Program-made: the position numbers and the translations under genes
In this document: positions 34,876 to 46,112 of the stretch, piece after piece
Layout: each line of letters begins with the position of its first letter
Position numbering within the stretch: position 1 is the stretch's first letter
The notes under the pieces: generated by a model
The model's database searches: none
Seen by the model: the letters and a program-made list of their open reading frames with translations, nothing else
What the model was told of the DNA's origin: nothing
DNA from: Erythrobacteraceae bacterium
Lineage (GTDB): Bacteria; Pseudomonadota; Alphaproteobacteria; Sphingomonadales; Sphingomonadaceae
Assembly: GCA_947479055.1 (NCBI GenBank)
Contig: CANJYE010000002.1
Coordinates: forward strand, 1 to 64,000
Reading direction: 5' to 3'
DNA length: 64,000 nt

Positions 34876-35705
34876 GTAATGGCCAAGTGACTGCTGGCGA
34901 AGCGAGTGATGCCGTTCTCAGAGAACTGAGCGAGGAGGGCATTCTCACTCTCACGCTCAACCTGCCCGATCTGCACAATCCGGTTTCGGACAAGGCGATC
35001 CTGGCGGCGCTGGTGGCGGAAATGGAAGCCGCCGACGCTGACATCGACGTGCGGGTGGTGATCCTGACCGGGGCGGGCAAGTCGTTCTCCTCGGGCGGCA
35101 ACATCCATTCGATGAAGCCGGGCGGCGATATCAATCGCGGCACCGCGCCGCTGACCCGGCGCGGCTACAAGGATGGCATCCAGCAGCTCCCGCTGCTGTT
35201 TGAGGCGCTGGAAGTGCCGGTCATCGCCGCCGTCAACGGCGCGGCGATCGGCGCGGGCTGCGATCTGACGCTGATGTGCGACATTCGCATCGCCAGCGAA
35301 CATGCGCGCTTTTCGGAAAGCTTCGTCAATCTCGGGATCGTCCCGGGCGATGGCGGTGCATGGCTGCTGCCGCGCATCGTCGGCTTTGCCCGGGCGACCG
35401 AGATGGCCTTCACCGGCGAGATGCTGAACGCGCAGGCGGCGCTTGAATGCGGGCTGGTGTCGCGGGTTGTCCCGGCTGACCAGCTGCTCGAAACCGCGAT
35501 GGAGATTGCCCGCAAGATTGCCGCCAAGCCGCCCCATGCGATTCGGATGACCAAGCGGCTGCTGCGCGAGGCCTGCCAGACCAGTCTCAAGAACATCCTC
35601 GAGACATCGGCGGCATTCCAGGCGATCGCCCATACCACTGCCGATCACGAGGAAGCGGTTGCCGCCTTCCTGGAAAAGCGCAATCCGGTTTTCACCGGCA
35701 AGTAG
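34872..35705 (+). CDS. Enoyl-CoA hydratase/isomerase (crotonase family)
   Basis: Hydrates 2-enoyl-CoA. The ~277-aa protein contains SFSSGGNIHSM and AAVNGAAIGAGCDLTLMCDIR (oxyanion-hole segments), VNLGIVPGDGGAWLLPR, and a C-terminal AFLEKRNPVF. The GTG at 34872 overlaps the SDR stop; a second GTG at 34887 is an alternative. It forms an operon with the thiolase and SDR upstream and the acyl-CoA dehydrogenase pair downstream. Confidence 0.86.
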   Translation: MSNGQVTAGEASDAVLRELSEEGILTLTLNLPDLHNPVSDKAILAALVAEMEAADADIDVRVVILTGAGKSFSSGGNIHSMKPGGDINRGTAPLTRRGYKDGIQQLPLLFEALEVPVIAAVNGAAIGAGCDLTLMCDIRIASEHARFSESFVNLGIVPGDGGAWLLPRIVGFARATEMAFTGEMLNAQAALECGLVSRVVPADQLLETAMEIARKIAAKPPHAIRMTKRLLREACQTSLKNILETSAAFQAIAHTTADHEEAVAAFLEKRNPVFTGK

Positions 35706-35716
35706 GACCCCTGCCC

Positions 35717-36898
35717 ATGAGCGAAGAACCCGATCTCGAAGCTCTGCGCCGCGAAGTGCGCGAATGGATCCCGAAGAATGTCCCCGCCAACTGGCGCGAG
35801 CGGCAGGCTGGCGACAACATCGAGGGCTTCCTCGAATGCCAGCGCGAATGGCTGGCGAAGCTGGTCGAAGCCGGTTACGCCACCCCGCACTGGGAGCATG
35901 AATGGCCCGGCGGCGGCCGCAGCCTGCCCGAACAGGTCGTGATCTTCGAAGAAATGGCCCGGGGCGATGCGCCGCGCATGAGCCTGTTTTTCGTCTCGCT
36001 CTATCACGCCGCGATGACCCTGCAGGAATGCGGCTCGCAGGCGCAGAAGGAAAAATACCTTCCCGGCATCCTCAGGGGCGATGTCTGGGTGCAGGGCTTT
36101 TCCGAACCCGGCGCCGGATCCGACCTTGCCTCGCTGAAGACCCGGGCGGTGCTCGATGGCGATCACTATGTGGTGAACGGGCAGAAGATCTGGTCGACCC
36201 TTGGCCATTTCGCCGATCATTGCCTGCTGCTGGTGCGGACCGATCCCGACGCCAAGAAGCAGGCCGGCATTACCTTCCTGCTGATGGACATGAAGACCCC
36301 CGGCATCGACGTGCGCCCGATCAAGCAGATCACCGGCGACGAGGAATTCGCCGAGATGTTCCTCGACAATGTCCGCATCCCGGTGGCCAACCGCGTGGGC
36401 GAGGAAAACAAGGGCTGGGGCGTGGCGCAGGTCACACTGTCGTCGGAACGCGGCCTGACGCTGGTCGAACTGGTGGAGCGGCTCTACGGCTCGCTCTGGC
36501 GGCTGCTCGAAGCGGCGACCAAGGGGGGCTTTGCCGCCGAAGCGCTGGACGTGGAAGACCGCCGCCGCATCGTCGACATCACCGCGCGGGTGGAAGCACT
36601 GCGCGCCATGGTCGGCGAAGCGATGGTGCGCAAGGCGGCCGGCAACGAGCAACTGGGCGATGCCTCGATTCTCAAGCTGGCCTATGCCCGAATCTTACGC
36701 GATTTTTGCGAACTGGGCATGAAGCTGGAAGGCATCGGTAGCCAGCGGTTCGAGAATTTCGTGCTGGGCGCGGGATATGAGACCAGCAACTGGATGTTCG
36801 ACTTCATGAATTCCTACCAGTGGAACATCGCCGGCGGATCGAACGAAATCCAGCGCAACATCGTGTCCGAGCGCATGCTCGAACTGCCGCGCGGTTAA
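35717..36898 (+). CDS. Acyl-CoA dehydrogenase (pair 2, first subunit)
   Basis: Product of 393 aa with YATPHWEHEWPGGGRS, VQGFSEPGAGSDLASLKT, GQKIWSTLGHFADH and the C-terminal AGGSNEIQRNIVSERML, which carries the family Glu region. It starts 11 bases after the crotonase stop. The next gene begins 8 bases later and encodes a shorter dehydrogenase, so the pair probably forms a heteromer as in ChsE-type steroid side-chain dehydrogenases. Confidence 0.88.
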   Translation: MSEEPDLEALRREVREWIPKNVPANWRERQAGDNIEGFLECQREWLAKLVEAGYATPHWEHEWPGGGRSLPEQVVIFEEMARGDAPRMSLFFVSLYHAAMTLQECGSQAQKEKYLPGILRGDVWVQGFSEPGAGSDLASLKTRAVLDGDHYVVNGQKIWSTLGHFADHCLLLVRTDPDAKKQAGITFLLMDMKTPGIDVRPIKQITGDEEFAEMFLDNVRIPVANRVGEENKGWGVAQVTLSSERGLTLVELVERLYGSLWRLLEAATKGGFAAEALDVEDRRRIVDITARVEALRAMVGEAMVRKAAGNEQLGDASILKLAYARILRDFCELGMKLEGIGSQRFENFVLGAGYETSNWMFDFMNSYQWNIAGGSNEIQRNIVSERMLELPRG

Positions 36899-36906
36899 GG
36901 GGTAGA

Positions 36907-37968
36907 ATGATGGACATCGAAACGATCGATCCCGAAGAACTGCGCGATGCCGCCGCCCGCATGCTGGGCGACATGGTGGAACGCCGCGCGCCCTATGATC
37001 CGGGCAAGAGCGCCGACCGAGCGGGCCTTTACGGCGCCATGGTGGAACAGGGTTGGTTGCTGCTGACCGTTCCTGCCGAGATGGATGGCCTCGGCCAATC
37101 CTTCGTCGCGCTCGCCCCGATCTACGAGGAACTGGGCAAGGCGATTTCCCCGGTGGTGCTGGCCCCCAGCCTCGCCGCGCTGGAGCTGCTGGCCTTCAAC
37201 CCCGGCGATGCGCTGACGGAACTCGCCGCTGGCATTGCCGGTGGCGAAGCGCGCGTGGCGGTGGCCGATCAGGGCAGCGTCAGCGTTGCGGGCGGCACGC
37301 TTTCGGGCGCGCTCACGGGCGTGCTGGCGGATGAAAGCGCAACCCATCTGCTCCTGCTTGGCGCAGATGGCCAGGCTTGGATCGCCGATCTTTCCGCTGC
37401 ATCCGTCATCGCGCAGGACAGCTGGGACCGTAGCCGCATCCTGCACGATATCGTGCTTGATGGGGTGGCGGCGCAAGCGGCGCTGGCTGCGCCCGATCAG
37501 GCTGCAACCGGCCGGGTGCGCGCACATTGCGATCTCGCCATCGCCTGGGACAATGCCGGTGGCCACGCGCGGATTCTGGACGAGACGCTGGACTATCTGC
37601 GCACGCGCAAGCAGTTCGACCGGGCAATCGGTTCATTCCAGGCGCTGAAGCACCGCGCCGCCGATCACAAGGTCGATCTGGAAGTGGCGCGCGGTGCTGC
37701 GCGCAACGCCACGCGGGCGTTCGCGGCCGGTGCCGCCGATGCGGTGACGGTGGCGGCGCAGGCGCGGCTGGTGACGGAAACGGCCTATCGCGCCATGGCG
37801 GAAGACGCCGTCCAGCTGCATGGCGGCATCGGCTTCACCTGGGAACATGATTGCCACCTTTTCCTCAAGCGCGCGATCCTCAACGAACTGCTTTACGGCC
37901 GCGCCGGTGAACGGCGCGACCGGATTGCCCCTGCCGTATTGGCCAAGATGGCGCAGGGCCGGGCCTGA
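36907..37968 (+). CDS. Acyl-CoA dehydrogenase (pair 2, second subunit)
   Basis: Product of 353 aa; the start at 36907 is an ATGATG behind GGGGTAG. The C-terminal domain is well kept (TRKQFDRAIGSFQALKHRAAD, VQLHGGIGFTWEHDCHLFLKRA), while the N-terminal and middle parts are reduced and low-complexity (Ala-rich). Its neighbour at 35717 provides the full SEPGAGSD flavin loop. It is the likely partner subunit of pair 2. Confidence 0.83.
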   Translation: MMDIETIDPEELRDAAARMLGDMVERRAPYDPGKSADRAGLYGAMVEQGWLLLTVPAEMDGLGQSFVALAPIYEELGKAISPVVLAPSLAALELLAFNPGDALTELAAGIAGGEARVAVADQGSVSVAGGTLSGALTGVLADESATHLLLLGADGQAWIADLSAASVIAQDSWDRSRILHDIVLDGVAAQAALAAPDQAATGRVRAHCDLAIAWDNAGGHARILDETLDYLRTRKQFDRAIGSFQALKHRAADHKVDLEVARGAARNATRAFAAGAADAVTVAAQARLVTETAYRAMAEDAVQLHGGIGFTWEHDCHLFLKRAILNELLYGRAGERRDRIAPAVLAKMAQGRA

Positions 37969-38002
37969 GCTGATAAATATATAAATCGAAGGAGACGAGG
38001 AT

Positions 38003-38419
38003 ATGAGTGTTCAGGAAGCCAACAAGGCGATCGCCCGTGAATATTTCGCGCGGATTGCCGCCGGTGATGCCGAAGGTACCGCCGCGCTGTTTGCCGAAGA
38101 TGGCGCAATCACGCTGCCGAGCAAGACCCTGCTGCCGTCCGAGACGCGCGGTCGCGAGGCGATCAAGGCTATGATCGCGCCACTTGGCGAGATCTTCCCG
38201 GAAACCGGCCTTGTGGTCATCCCCGACATGATGACTGCCGAGGACGATCGCGTGGCCGTGATTGGCCATTCCGAAGCGACCCATGCCTCGGGCAAGCTCT
38301 ATCGCAACCACTATCACTTCCTGCTGATCATCCGTGACGGCCTGATCGTGGAATCGCGCGAATACATGGACACGCTGCACATGACCGACGTGTTCTTCGA
38401 CGGCGCTCGCCCCGAATAA
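38003..38419 (+). CDS. NTF2-like (SnoaL/ketosteroid isomerase fold) protein
   Basis: Small cone-shaped alpha+beta barrel protein of 138 aa: REYFARIAAGDAEGTAALFAEDGAITLP, then IIRDGLIVESREYMDTLHM, the usual NTF2-like C-terminal strand pattern. GGAGACGAGG precedes the ATG. Fold members are isomerases, hydratases or binding proteins; placement after the acyl-CoA dehydrogenase pair suggests a pathway role. No specific activity can be assigned. Confidence 0.75.
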   Translation: MSVQEANKAIAREYFARIAAGDAEGTAALFAEDGAITLPSKTLLPSETRGREAIKAMIAPLGEIFPETGLVVIPDMMTAEDDRVAVIGHSEATHASGKLYRNHYHFLLIIRDGLIVESREYMDTLHMTDVFFDGARPE

Positions 38420-38430
38420 GCGGAAACGGC

Positions 38431-38457
38431 CGGAGCGGGGTGTTTCGCCCCGCTCCG
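38431..38457. terminator. Hairpin between convergent NTF2-like and crotonase genes
   Basis: CGGAGCGGGG (38431-38440) pairs perfectly with CCCCGCTCCG (38448-38457) around TGTTTCG. It sits between the stops at 38419 and 38465 and could serve both directions. Confidence 0.65.
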
Positions 38458-38464
38458 CGCCCCG

Positions 38465-41139
<2,675 letters not shown>

Positions 41140-41171
41140 CCCCGGCGGGGTTGCAGACCCCATGCCGTCAT

Positions 41172-42521
41172 TCAGGCGGCGGGGTTTTCCTCGCGGGACT
41201 GGCGGTCGAGCCGGTGGAGTGTGCGGCGAGCCATCAGGCCCATCGCGACATAGCTGACCAGCCCGCCGAGCGCGACCGCCCAGGCCGCGCCATCGGCCTT
41301 GAACGGCCCGACCAGCACCAGCACGCCGGCAATCACCGCCAGCACCGCGATCAGCCTTGCACCCAGCGCATAGCGCGCAAGGCCGGTGGAATGCAGCACC
41401 GGTTCGAACGCGACACTCGCCAGTTCGAACGAGGCGGCGATGGTCAGCGGCACCAGGATATCATGGGCGGAACGGCACGGTTCGCCGCCCAGCAGGACGA
41501 TCAGCCGTTCGCCGAGCAGAACCGCCAGCGTCACCACCAGCGCACCGGTGACGCCCGCGATCCGCGTGGTCTGCACAGCCAGCTTGCGGAATTCCGAAAC
41601 CGCCGCCGCCACCCGGGCGCGGGCAATCTCGGCATAGGCCGCGCGGGTAAGCAGGGTGGAGAACTTTGACAGGCCCTGCGCCAGCTGGTTGGCGAGGCGA
41701 TAGAGCCCGGCAGCGCTGGTGCTGACGAAGAAGCCGACCGCCAGCAGCGGGCCGTTGCGGATCACCGCTTCCAGGCTGGCCCCGGCATACGTGACCATGA
41801 AGAAGCGCCCGACCCCCGGATTTTCATCCATCGCCTTGCGCCAGCCGAACAGGTGCCGGAACTGCACGGCCTGCGGGCAGAGATATTTCGCCATGGCCCA
41901 GTAGATGGCCGCCTCCAGCAGGTCGATCGCCACCCATGCAACGAGAAAGCGGACCAGCGTGGGTTCGGTCAGCCAGATGGCGACTGCCGCGATCAGCCGG
42001 AAGGTCGGAACCAGCGCCTCGACATAGACGGCCACGTCGAAACGATCGAGTGCGCGGACGATGCCGGTGGGGGCGGAAACCAGCGCCCAGACGGCGGCGA
42101 CGTTGAACCAGAAGGCTGTGCTGATCAGCTTCTTGTTGAGGTCCAGCGCATCGCTGAAGTGGTAGAAGGCAACATAGGCGATGATGCAGCCGACAATCGC
42201 GCCCACCACGTCGAGCAGGCCGGCCAGCATGCCAAGCCGGCCAAAGGCGGGCCAGTTCTTCTCATGCACATGATGCGCGCCATAACGCACCACCACGCGC
42301 CAGGTCTGGAAACCGGCGATCGCGATCAACGCCTGCGATGTTCCGAAGATCAGCGAGAAATGCCCGAAGCCCTTGAGCCCGAGCGAACGGGTCAGGATCG
42401 CCAGATAGACGAGGCTGCATACCGCCCCGAAACCCTTGCCGCCCAGCAACCACACGAGGTTGGCGAACATGCGTCCGAGCAACGAGTTGGGCAGGGGACG
42501 GGTGCGGGCCTTGCCGGACAT
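41172..42521 (-). CDS. Oligosaccharide flippase-like membrane protein (MOP superfamily, Wzx type)
   Basis: Integral membrane protein of 449 aa with about twelve hydrophobic segments (for example LVWLLGGKGFGAVCSLVYLA near the N-terminus, VAAVWALVSAPTGIVRALDRF, and repeated paired helices to the C-terminus). This pattern is that of polysaccharide or lipid-linked oligosaccharide exporters. ATG at 42521 opens a basic N-terminal tail. It is divergent from the nucleotidyltransferase gene at 42619 and begins the lipid/glycan region. Cargo is unknown. Confidence 0.75.
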   Translation of the reverse strand: MSGKARTRPLPNSLLGRMFANLVWLLGGKGFGAVCSLVYLAILTRSLGLKGFGHFSLIFGTSQALIAIAGFQTWRVVVRYGAHHVHEKNWPAFGRLGMLAGLLDVVGAIVGCIIAYVAFYHFSDALDLNKKLISTAFWFNVAAVWALVSAPTGIVRALDRFDVAVYVEALVPTFRLIAAVAIWLTEPTLVRFLVAWVAIDLLEAAIYWAMAKYLCPQAVQFRHLFGWRKAMDENPGVGRFFMVTYAGASLEAVIRNGPLLAVGFFVSTSAAGLYRLANQLAQGLSKFSTLLTRAAYAEIARARVAAAVSEFRKLAVQTTRIAGVTGALVVTLAVLLGERLIVLLGGEPCRSAHDILVPLTIAASFELASVAFEPVLHSTGLARYALGARLIAVLAVIAGVLVLVGPFKADGAAWAVALGGLVSYVAMGLMARRTLHRLDRQSREENPAA

Positions 42522-42618
42522 GCGCTGCCTTTGGACGAGGGGCGCGCTTCGCGCAAGTGCGTGGTGCAATTGGTTTGTGGCGTTGCGGTTTTGTCGCACA
42601 GGTCTTAAGCGACCTTGC

Positions 42619-43359
42619 ATGATCGAACACGCCATCCTGCTGAGCGCCGGCCAGGGCTCGCGCATGCTGCCGCTTACTGCCGAGCGGCCCAAGTGCCTCA
42701 TCGACTTTTCGGGCCGGACCCTGCTCGAATGGCAGGTCGAAATGCTCGCGCGTGGCGGGGTAAAGACGATCGATGTGGTCACCGGCTTCATGACCGACAT
42801 GGTCGATGTGGTGATCGCCCGGATCGACGATCCGCGCGTGACGATCACCACAAGGTTCAACCCGTTCTACAAGGTGGCGGACAATCTCGGCTCCTGTTGG
42901 ATCGTGCGCGAGGCGATGGAAGGGGATTTCCTGATTCTCAACGGCGATACGCTGGTGTCGGAACAGATCGTGCGGCGCGTCCAGCAAGGCTCGGACTGGC
43001 CGATTGCGGTGACGGTGGACATCAAGGACGGCTATGACAGCGATGACATGAAGGTCTCCCGCGACGGGGATCGCCTTGTCCGCATCGGCAAGACGCTGAC
43101 CGCCGATGAGAGCAATGCGGAATCGATTGGCTTCCTCGCCTTCCGGGGTGAAGGCGCGGCTCTGTTCCGCAATGCGGTGCGCGCGGCGATGCGCACGCCT
43201 GAAGGGGTGCAGCACTGGTATCTCAAGGTGATCGACAGCCTCGCGCTGACTGGCAAGGTCGGGACTGTTTCGATCGAAGGGCTGGACTGGGCTGAAGTCG
43301 ATTTCCTGACCGATATCGAAATCGCCCGGGCGCTGACCGACAAATGGGCGGCGGTCTAG
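42619..43359 (+). CDS. Sugar- or alcohol-phosphate nucleotidyltransferase
   Basis: Rossmann-like transferase of 246 aa with the signature LLSAGQGSRMLPLTAERPKCLIDF (GxGxRxxPxT...PK) and LNGDTLVSE as the metal-binding DxD-type site. It activates a phosphorylated sugar or polyol with CTP or a related NTP. It ends in TAG, sharing CTAG with the convergent HIT gene. Its neighbour at 43781 uses CDP-activated alcohols, so a cytidylyltransferase making that donor is a good hypothesis. Confidence 0.8.
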   Translation: MIEHAILLSAGQGSRMLPLTAERPKCLIDFSGRTLLEWQVEMLARGGVKTIDVVTGFMTDMVDVVIARIDDPRVTITTRFNPFYKVADNLGSCWIVREAMEGDFLILNGDTLVSEQIVRRVQQGSDWPIAVTVDIKDGYDSDDMKVSRDGDRLVRIGKTLTADESNAESIGFLAFRGEGAALFRNAVRAAMRTPEGVQHWYLKVIDSLALTGKVGTVSIEGLDWAEVDFLTDIEIARALTDKWAAV

Positions 43360-43784
43360 CCGAAGGCCTCCTTCAGCCATCCGACCAGATCGTCCAGTTC
43401 CATACCGGCGAGCTGCACCGCATGGCCGAGATCGGGCACTTTCGGCCAGCCCACGTCGACAAATTCCTGCCCGTTCCACTCGCGCGCATCCTCGTAGCGC
43501 GGGATCACGTGGAAATGAACATGGGGATCGACCATCATCAGCATCAGGTAATTGAGCCGGGCATAGTGGACCGCCTTGCCCAGCGCAGCCTCGATCCCGG
43601 CGGTGACCGCCTTCAGTTCGGCATGAGCCTCGGCCGGCAGATCGCCAAAGGCGGTCGCATCTGACTTTGCCGCCAGCACCAGGCTGCCCAGCGTTGGCTG
43701 GGCCGGGCGGGCCAGCACCACCCAGTGGTCGAATTCCCGGACCAGCGTTTGCGGCCAGCCGAATTTTGCGATGGTCGGGTTCAT
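43356..43784 (-). CDS. HIT (histidine triad) family protein
   Basis: Nucleotide hydrolase or transferase of 142 aa with the triad HVHFH at residues 88-92 within DPHVHFHVIPRY. HIT proteins cleave nucleotide-phosphate bonds, for example of nucleoside phosphoramidates or AppppA. ATG overlaps the stop of the CDP-alcohol phosphotransferase (ATGA), so the two are translationally coupled; it could recycle or proofread a nucleotide-activated head-group. Confidence 0.88.
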   Translation of the reverse strand: MNPTIAKFGWPQTLVREFDHWVVLARPAQPTLGSLVLAAKSDATAFGDLPAEAHAELKAVTAGIEAALGKAVHYARLNYLMLMMVDPHVHFHVIPRYEDAREWNGQEFVDVGWPKVPDLGHAVQLAGMELDDLVGWLKEAFG

Positions 43785-44914
43785 GCTGCCGCGTCCGACA
43801 GCCATGAGGTGACGGGGCGGCCCTGTGCGCTGCCGATCATCGCCTGCGCCAGCCGCACCGCGTGGACCGCGCAGCTGATAACCGTCCACCACGCTACCGC
43901 CAGCAGACCGATATCGGGCCGGGCAAACAGGGTGGCGGCGAACAGGATCACCATATTCGGATTGCGCCGGGCGGTGATCAGGCGGAACTGGCTGTCGAAG
44001 CGCCGCCAGACATGGATGTGCATCCCGCCATAAAGCCGCATGAAAGCGCCCTCGATCACCCGCTGGACAACATAGCCGCCGACAATTGCCACCATCGCGA
44101 AGGTGAAATCGGCGGGGGAGAGGGCAAGGCCCCAGCTCGCCAGCCCGGTTCCCCAGAACCACCACCAGAACGGCGGATGGACCAGATCCAGCCCGTGGTC
44201 GAAGATATTGCCCCACCAGCTGGACGTGATGGTGCAGCGCGCCAGCTTGCCGTCGACCGTGTCGAGCACCATGAAGCCCAGCCCCAGAGCCATGCCCAGC
44301 CAGTAGCGGCCATCGGCAAAGGCGAAAGTGGCGACGACGCAGAGGAACGCGCCGATGGTTGTTACCTGGTTGGGCGTCATGCCGATTTTCGCTGCGATCC
44401 GCGTCAGCACCAGCGCCCATTCCGGCCAGAGATATTTGGTGAGGATATCGGTGACGCCCTTGTAGGCGCCGAAATAGCTGGCGCGTTCCGCCGCGCGCAC
44501 GGTCTCGCGGGTCAGCGGCAGCAGGAAGGGGGTCTCGCGCTTGCGCAGCGCCTTGTTCTCGATCGTCGGGCCGCTTTCATAGGCGACGATATCCAGGCCG
44601 CCTGCTTCGGCCAGCGGGCGATTGTCGGCCATGGCCGCGCGCAGGGCGACGGCTTCGGCTTCATCGCGGGCATGCGCCAGCACCGGCACTCCGCCCAGCG
44701 TCAGGACCAGGCCGGGGGTGGCGATCGCATGGCGGAACCAGGCCGGGTCAAAGGCATGGGCGGCGTTGGTGAGGATGACCGGAGCCGCCCTCTGCGTCGT
44801 CAGCCCGGCACTGGCGGCGAGCCGACGCACCCGCTCGGTCATGGAGAGGCCCCACAGCGCAACCGGGTTGTTGCCCACTGTCTCGCACGAAGGCTTGGCT
44901 TGGCTTGCGTTCAT
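43781..44914 (-). CDS. CDP-alcohol phosphotransferase with an extended N-terminal domain
   Basis: Membrane enzyme of 377 aa that moves a phosphoalcohol from a CDP carrier to an acceptor alcohol. The family signature D-x2-D-G-x2-A-R-x8-G-x3-D-x3-D is complete in DTVDGKLARCTITSSWWGNI and the following FDHGLD (about residues 215-240), and the C-terminus has several membrane helices. Residues 1-170 include ALRKRETPFLLPLT and YFGAYKGVTDILTKYLWP, a linker known from IPCT-DIPPS-type fusions, with a nucleotidyltransferase-like but degenerate front part. ATG at 44914 is chosen; the frame before it reads promoter DNA. Confidence 0.8.
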   Translation of the reverse strand: MNASQAKPSCETVGNNPVALWGLSMTERVRRLAASAGLTTQRAAPVILTNAAHAFDPAWFRHAIATPGLVLTLGGVPVLAHARDEAEAVALRAAMADNRPLAEAGGLDIVAYESGPTIENKALRKRETPFLLPLTRETVRAAERASYFGAYKGVTDILTKYLWPEWALVLTRIAAKIGMTPNQVTTIGAFLCVVATFAFADGRYWLGMALGLGFMVLDTVDGKLARCTITSSWWGNIFDHGLDLVHPPFWWWFWGTGLASWGLALSPADFTFAMVAIVGGYVVQRVIEGAFMRLYGGMHIHVWRRFDSQFRLITARRNPNMVILFAATLFARPDIGLLAVAWWTVISCAVHAVRLAQAMIGSAQGRPVTSWLSDAAA

Positions 44915-45059
44915 CTGCTTGCCACTAAGGCGCGGCAGGCCGTTCGGCAATGCACAGGTCCCTTCGCGCAAGTGCAAAAATGTCGCGCTGCCTTCGTTCA
45001 GCAATGGTATCGTAAAAAATATGTAGTGTTCCCGCGCTTCGCAGGGATAATGCAGCACG
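44915..45059. promoter_or_regulatory. AT-rich divergent promoter region, CDP-alcohol phosphotransferase / lipid kinase-like
   Basis: 145 bases, noticeably AT-richer than the genes (for example GTAAAAAATATGTAGTG near 45009-45025), as expected of promoter DNA for the two divergent units. No operator assigned. Confidence 0.45.
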
Positions 45060-46112
45060 ATGGACGGCACGATCTACGAGTTTGAACAGCTGCCGCGCGT
45101 GGCTGCTGCTGCCGCCAAGGTGGAAACCTCGGCCCAATCCGCGCGTCCGCAAGGACTTGCGGAGCCGCTGGTCGGTGTCATCCGCAATCCGCGCAGCCAT
45201 CGCAACAAGGGCCTCGTGCCGGAACTGGACGGCCAGCCCAATGTGCTGACGGCCACGCCGCGCACCCGCATCGATCTGGCCGGGGTGCTGGCCGACTTCG
45301 CCGGCAAGGGGATCGACCTGCTGGTGGTCGATGGCGGTGACGGCACCGTGCGCGACGTGCTGACCTGCGGGGCACCGATCTTCGGGGCCAATTGGCCGCC
45401 GCTGGTCGTACTGCCCAAGGGCAAGACCAATGCGCTGGCGGTCGATCTCGGCCTGCCGGGTGAATGGTCCCTGCCCGAAGCGCTGAAAGCCCTGCGCCAG
45501 GGCCGGATCGTGGAACGGCGACCGATCGTGGTTGACCAGCCCGGCAGCGATGGTGGCAAGGTGATGGGCTTCATCCTGGGCGCCGGTATCTTCACCACCG
45601 CGACCCAGGCCGGGCAGACGGCGCACCGCTTTGGCGCGTTCAACAGTTTCGCGGTGGGTGTGACCGCTGCCTTCGGCGTGTTGCAGGCGCTGTTCGGTTT
45701 CGGGCGGAGCGCGTGGCGCTCGCAGACCGCGATGCGGATTTTCACCGGCAAGCAGGGCGATGAGGTTCCGCACAGCGGTCATGGCGGCAAGGCCACGCGC
45801 TATGCCATCCTGGTTTCGACCCTGAGCAGGTTCCCGCTGGGCATGCGGCCATTCGGGCGCCAGCCGCAGCGTGCGGACGGCGCGATCAATTTTGCCATGG
45901 TCGATGCGCCGCGTCGCCGCGTGGTGCTGATGGTGCCCTTCATGCTGGCTGGCTGGGATCGGCCGGGTTTCGCCCGGCTCGGCGTCCATCGCGGCGCGGC
46001 GGAAGAGGCCGTGCTCGAACTGGATGACAAGTTCATCCTCGATGGCGAAGCCTTTCCCGCCGGGCGCTATCGCTTGCGGATGGGGCCGAAACTCCGCTTC
46101 ATCGCCCCGTGA
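45060..46112 (+). CDS. Diacylglycerol kinase / ceramide kinase-like lipid kinase
   Basis: Product of 350 aa with the catalytic-domain motif VVDGGDGTVRDVL (GGDGT at 92-96) and PKGKTNALAVDLGL, the LCB5/DAGK fold; the C-terminal beta-sandwich domain follows. It would phosphorylate a lipid hydroxyl with ATP, on diacylglycerol, sphingoid base or ceramide. In sphingomonads, which make sphingolipids, a ceramide target is credible. GTG of the next gene overlaps its stop (GTGA), so it heads a three-gene operon. Confidence 0.83.
   Translation: MDGTIYEFEQLPRVAAAAAKVETSAQSARPQGLAEPLVGVIRNPRSHRNKGLVPELDGQPNVLTATPRTRIDLAGVLADFAGKGIDLLVVDGGDGTVRDVLTCGAPIFGANWPPLVVLPKGKTNALAVDLGLPGEWSLPEALKALRQGRIVERRPIVVDQPGSDGGKVMGFILGAGIFTTATQAGQTAHRFGAFNSFAVGVTAAFGVLQALFGFGRSAWRSQTAMRIFTGKQGDEVPHSGHGGKATRYAILVSTLSRFPLGMRPFGRQPQRADGAINFAMVDAPRRRVVLMVPFMLAGWDRPGFARLGVHRGAAEEAVLELDDKFILDGEAFPAGRYRLRMGPKLRFIAP

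Noticed and set aside
38003-38419. True ketosteroid delta5-isomerase
   Set aside because: The NTF2-like fold fits, but the Tyr/Asp catalytic set of the isomerase cannot be placed with confidence.
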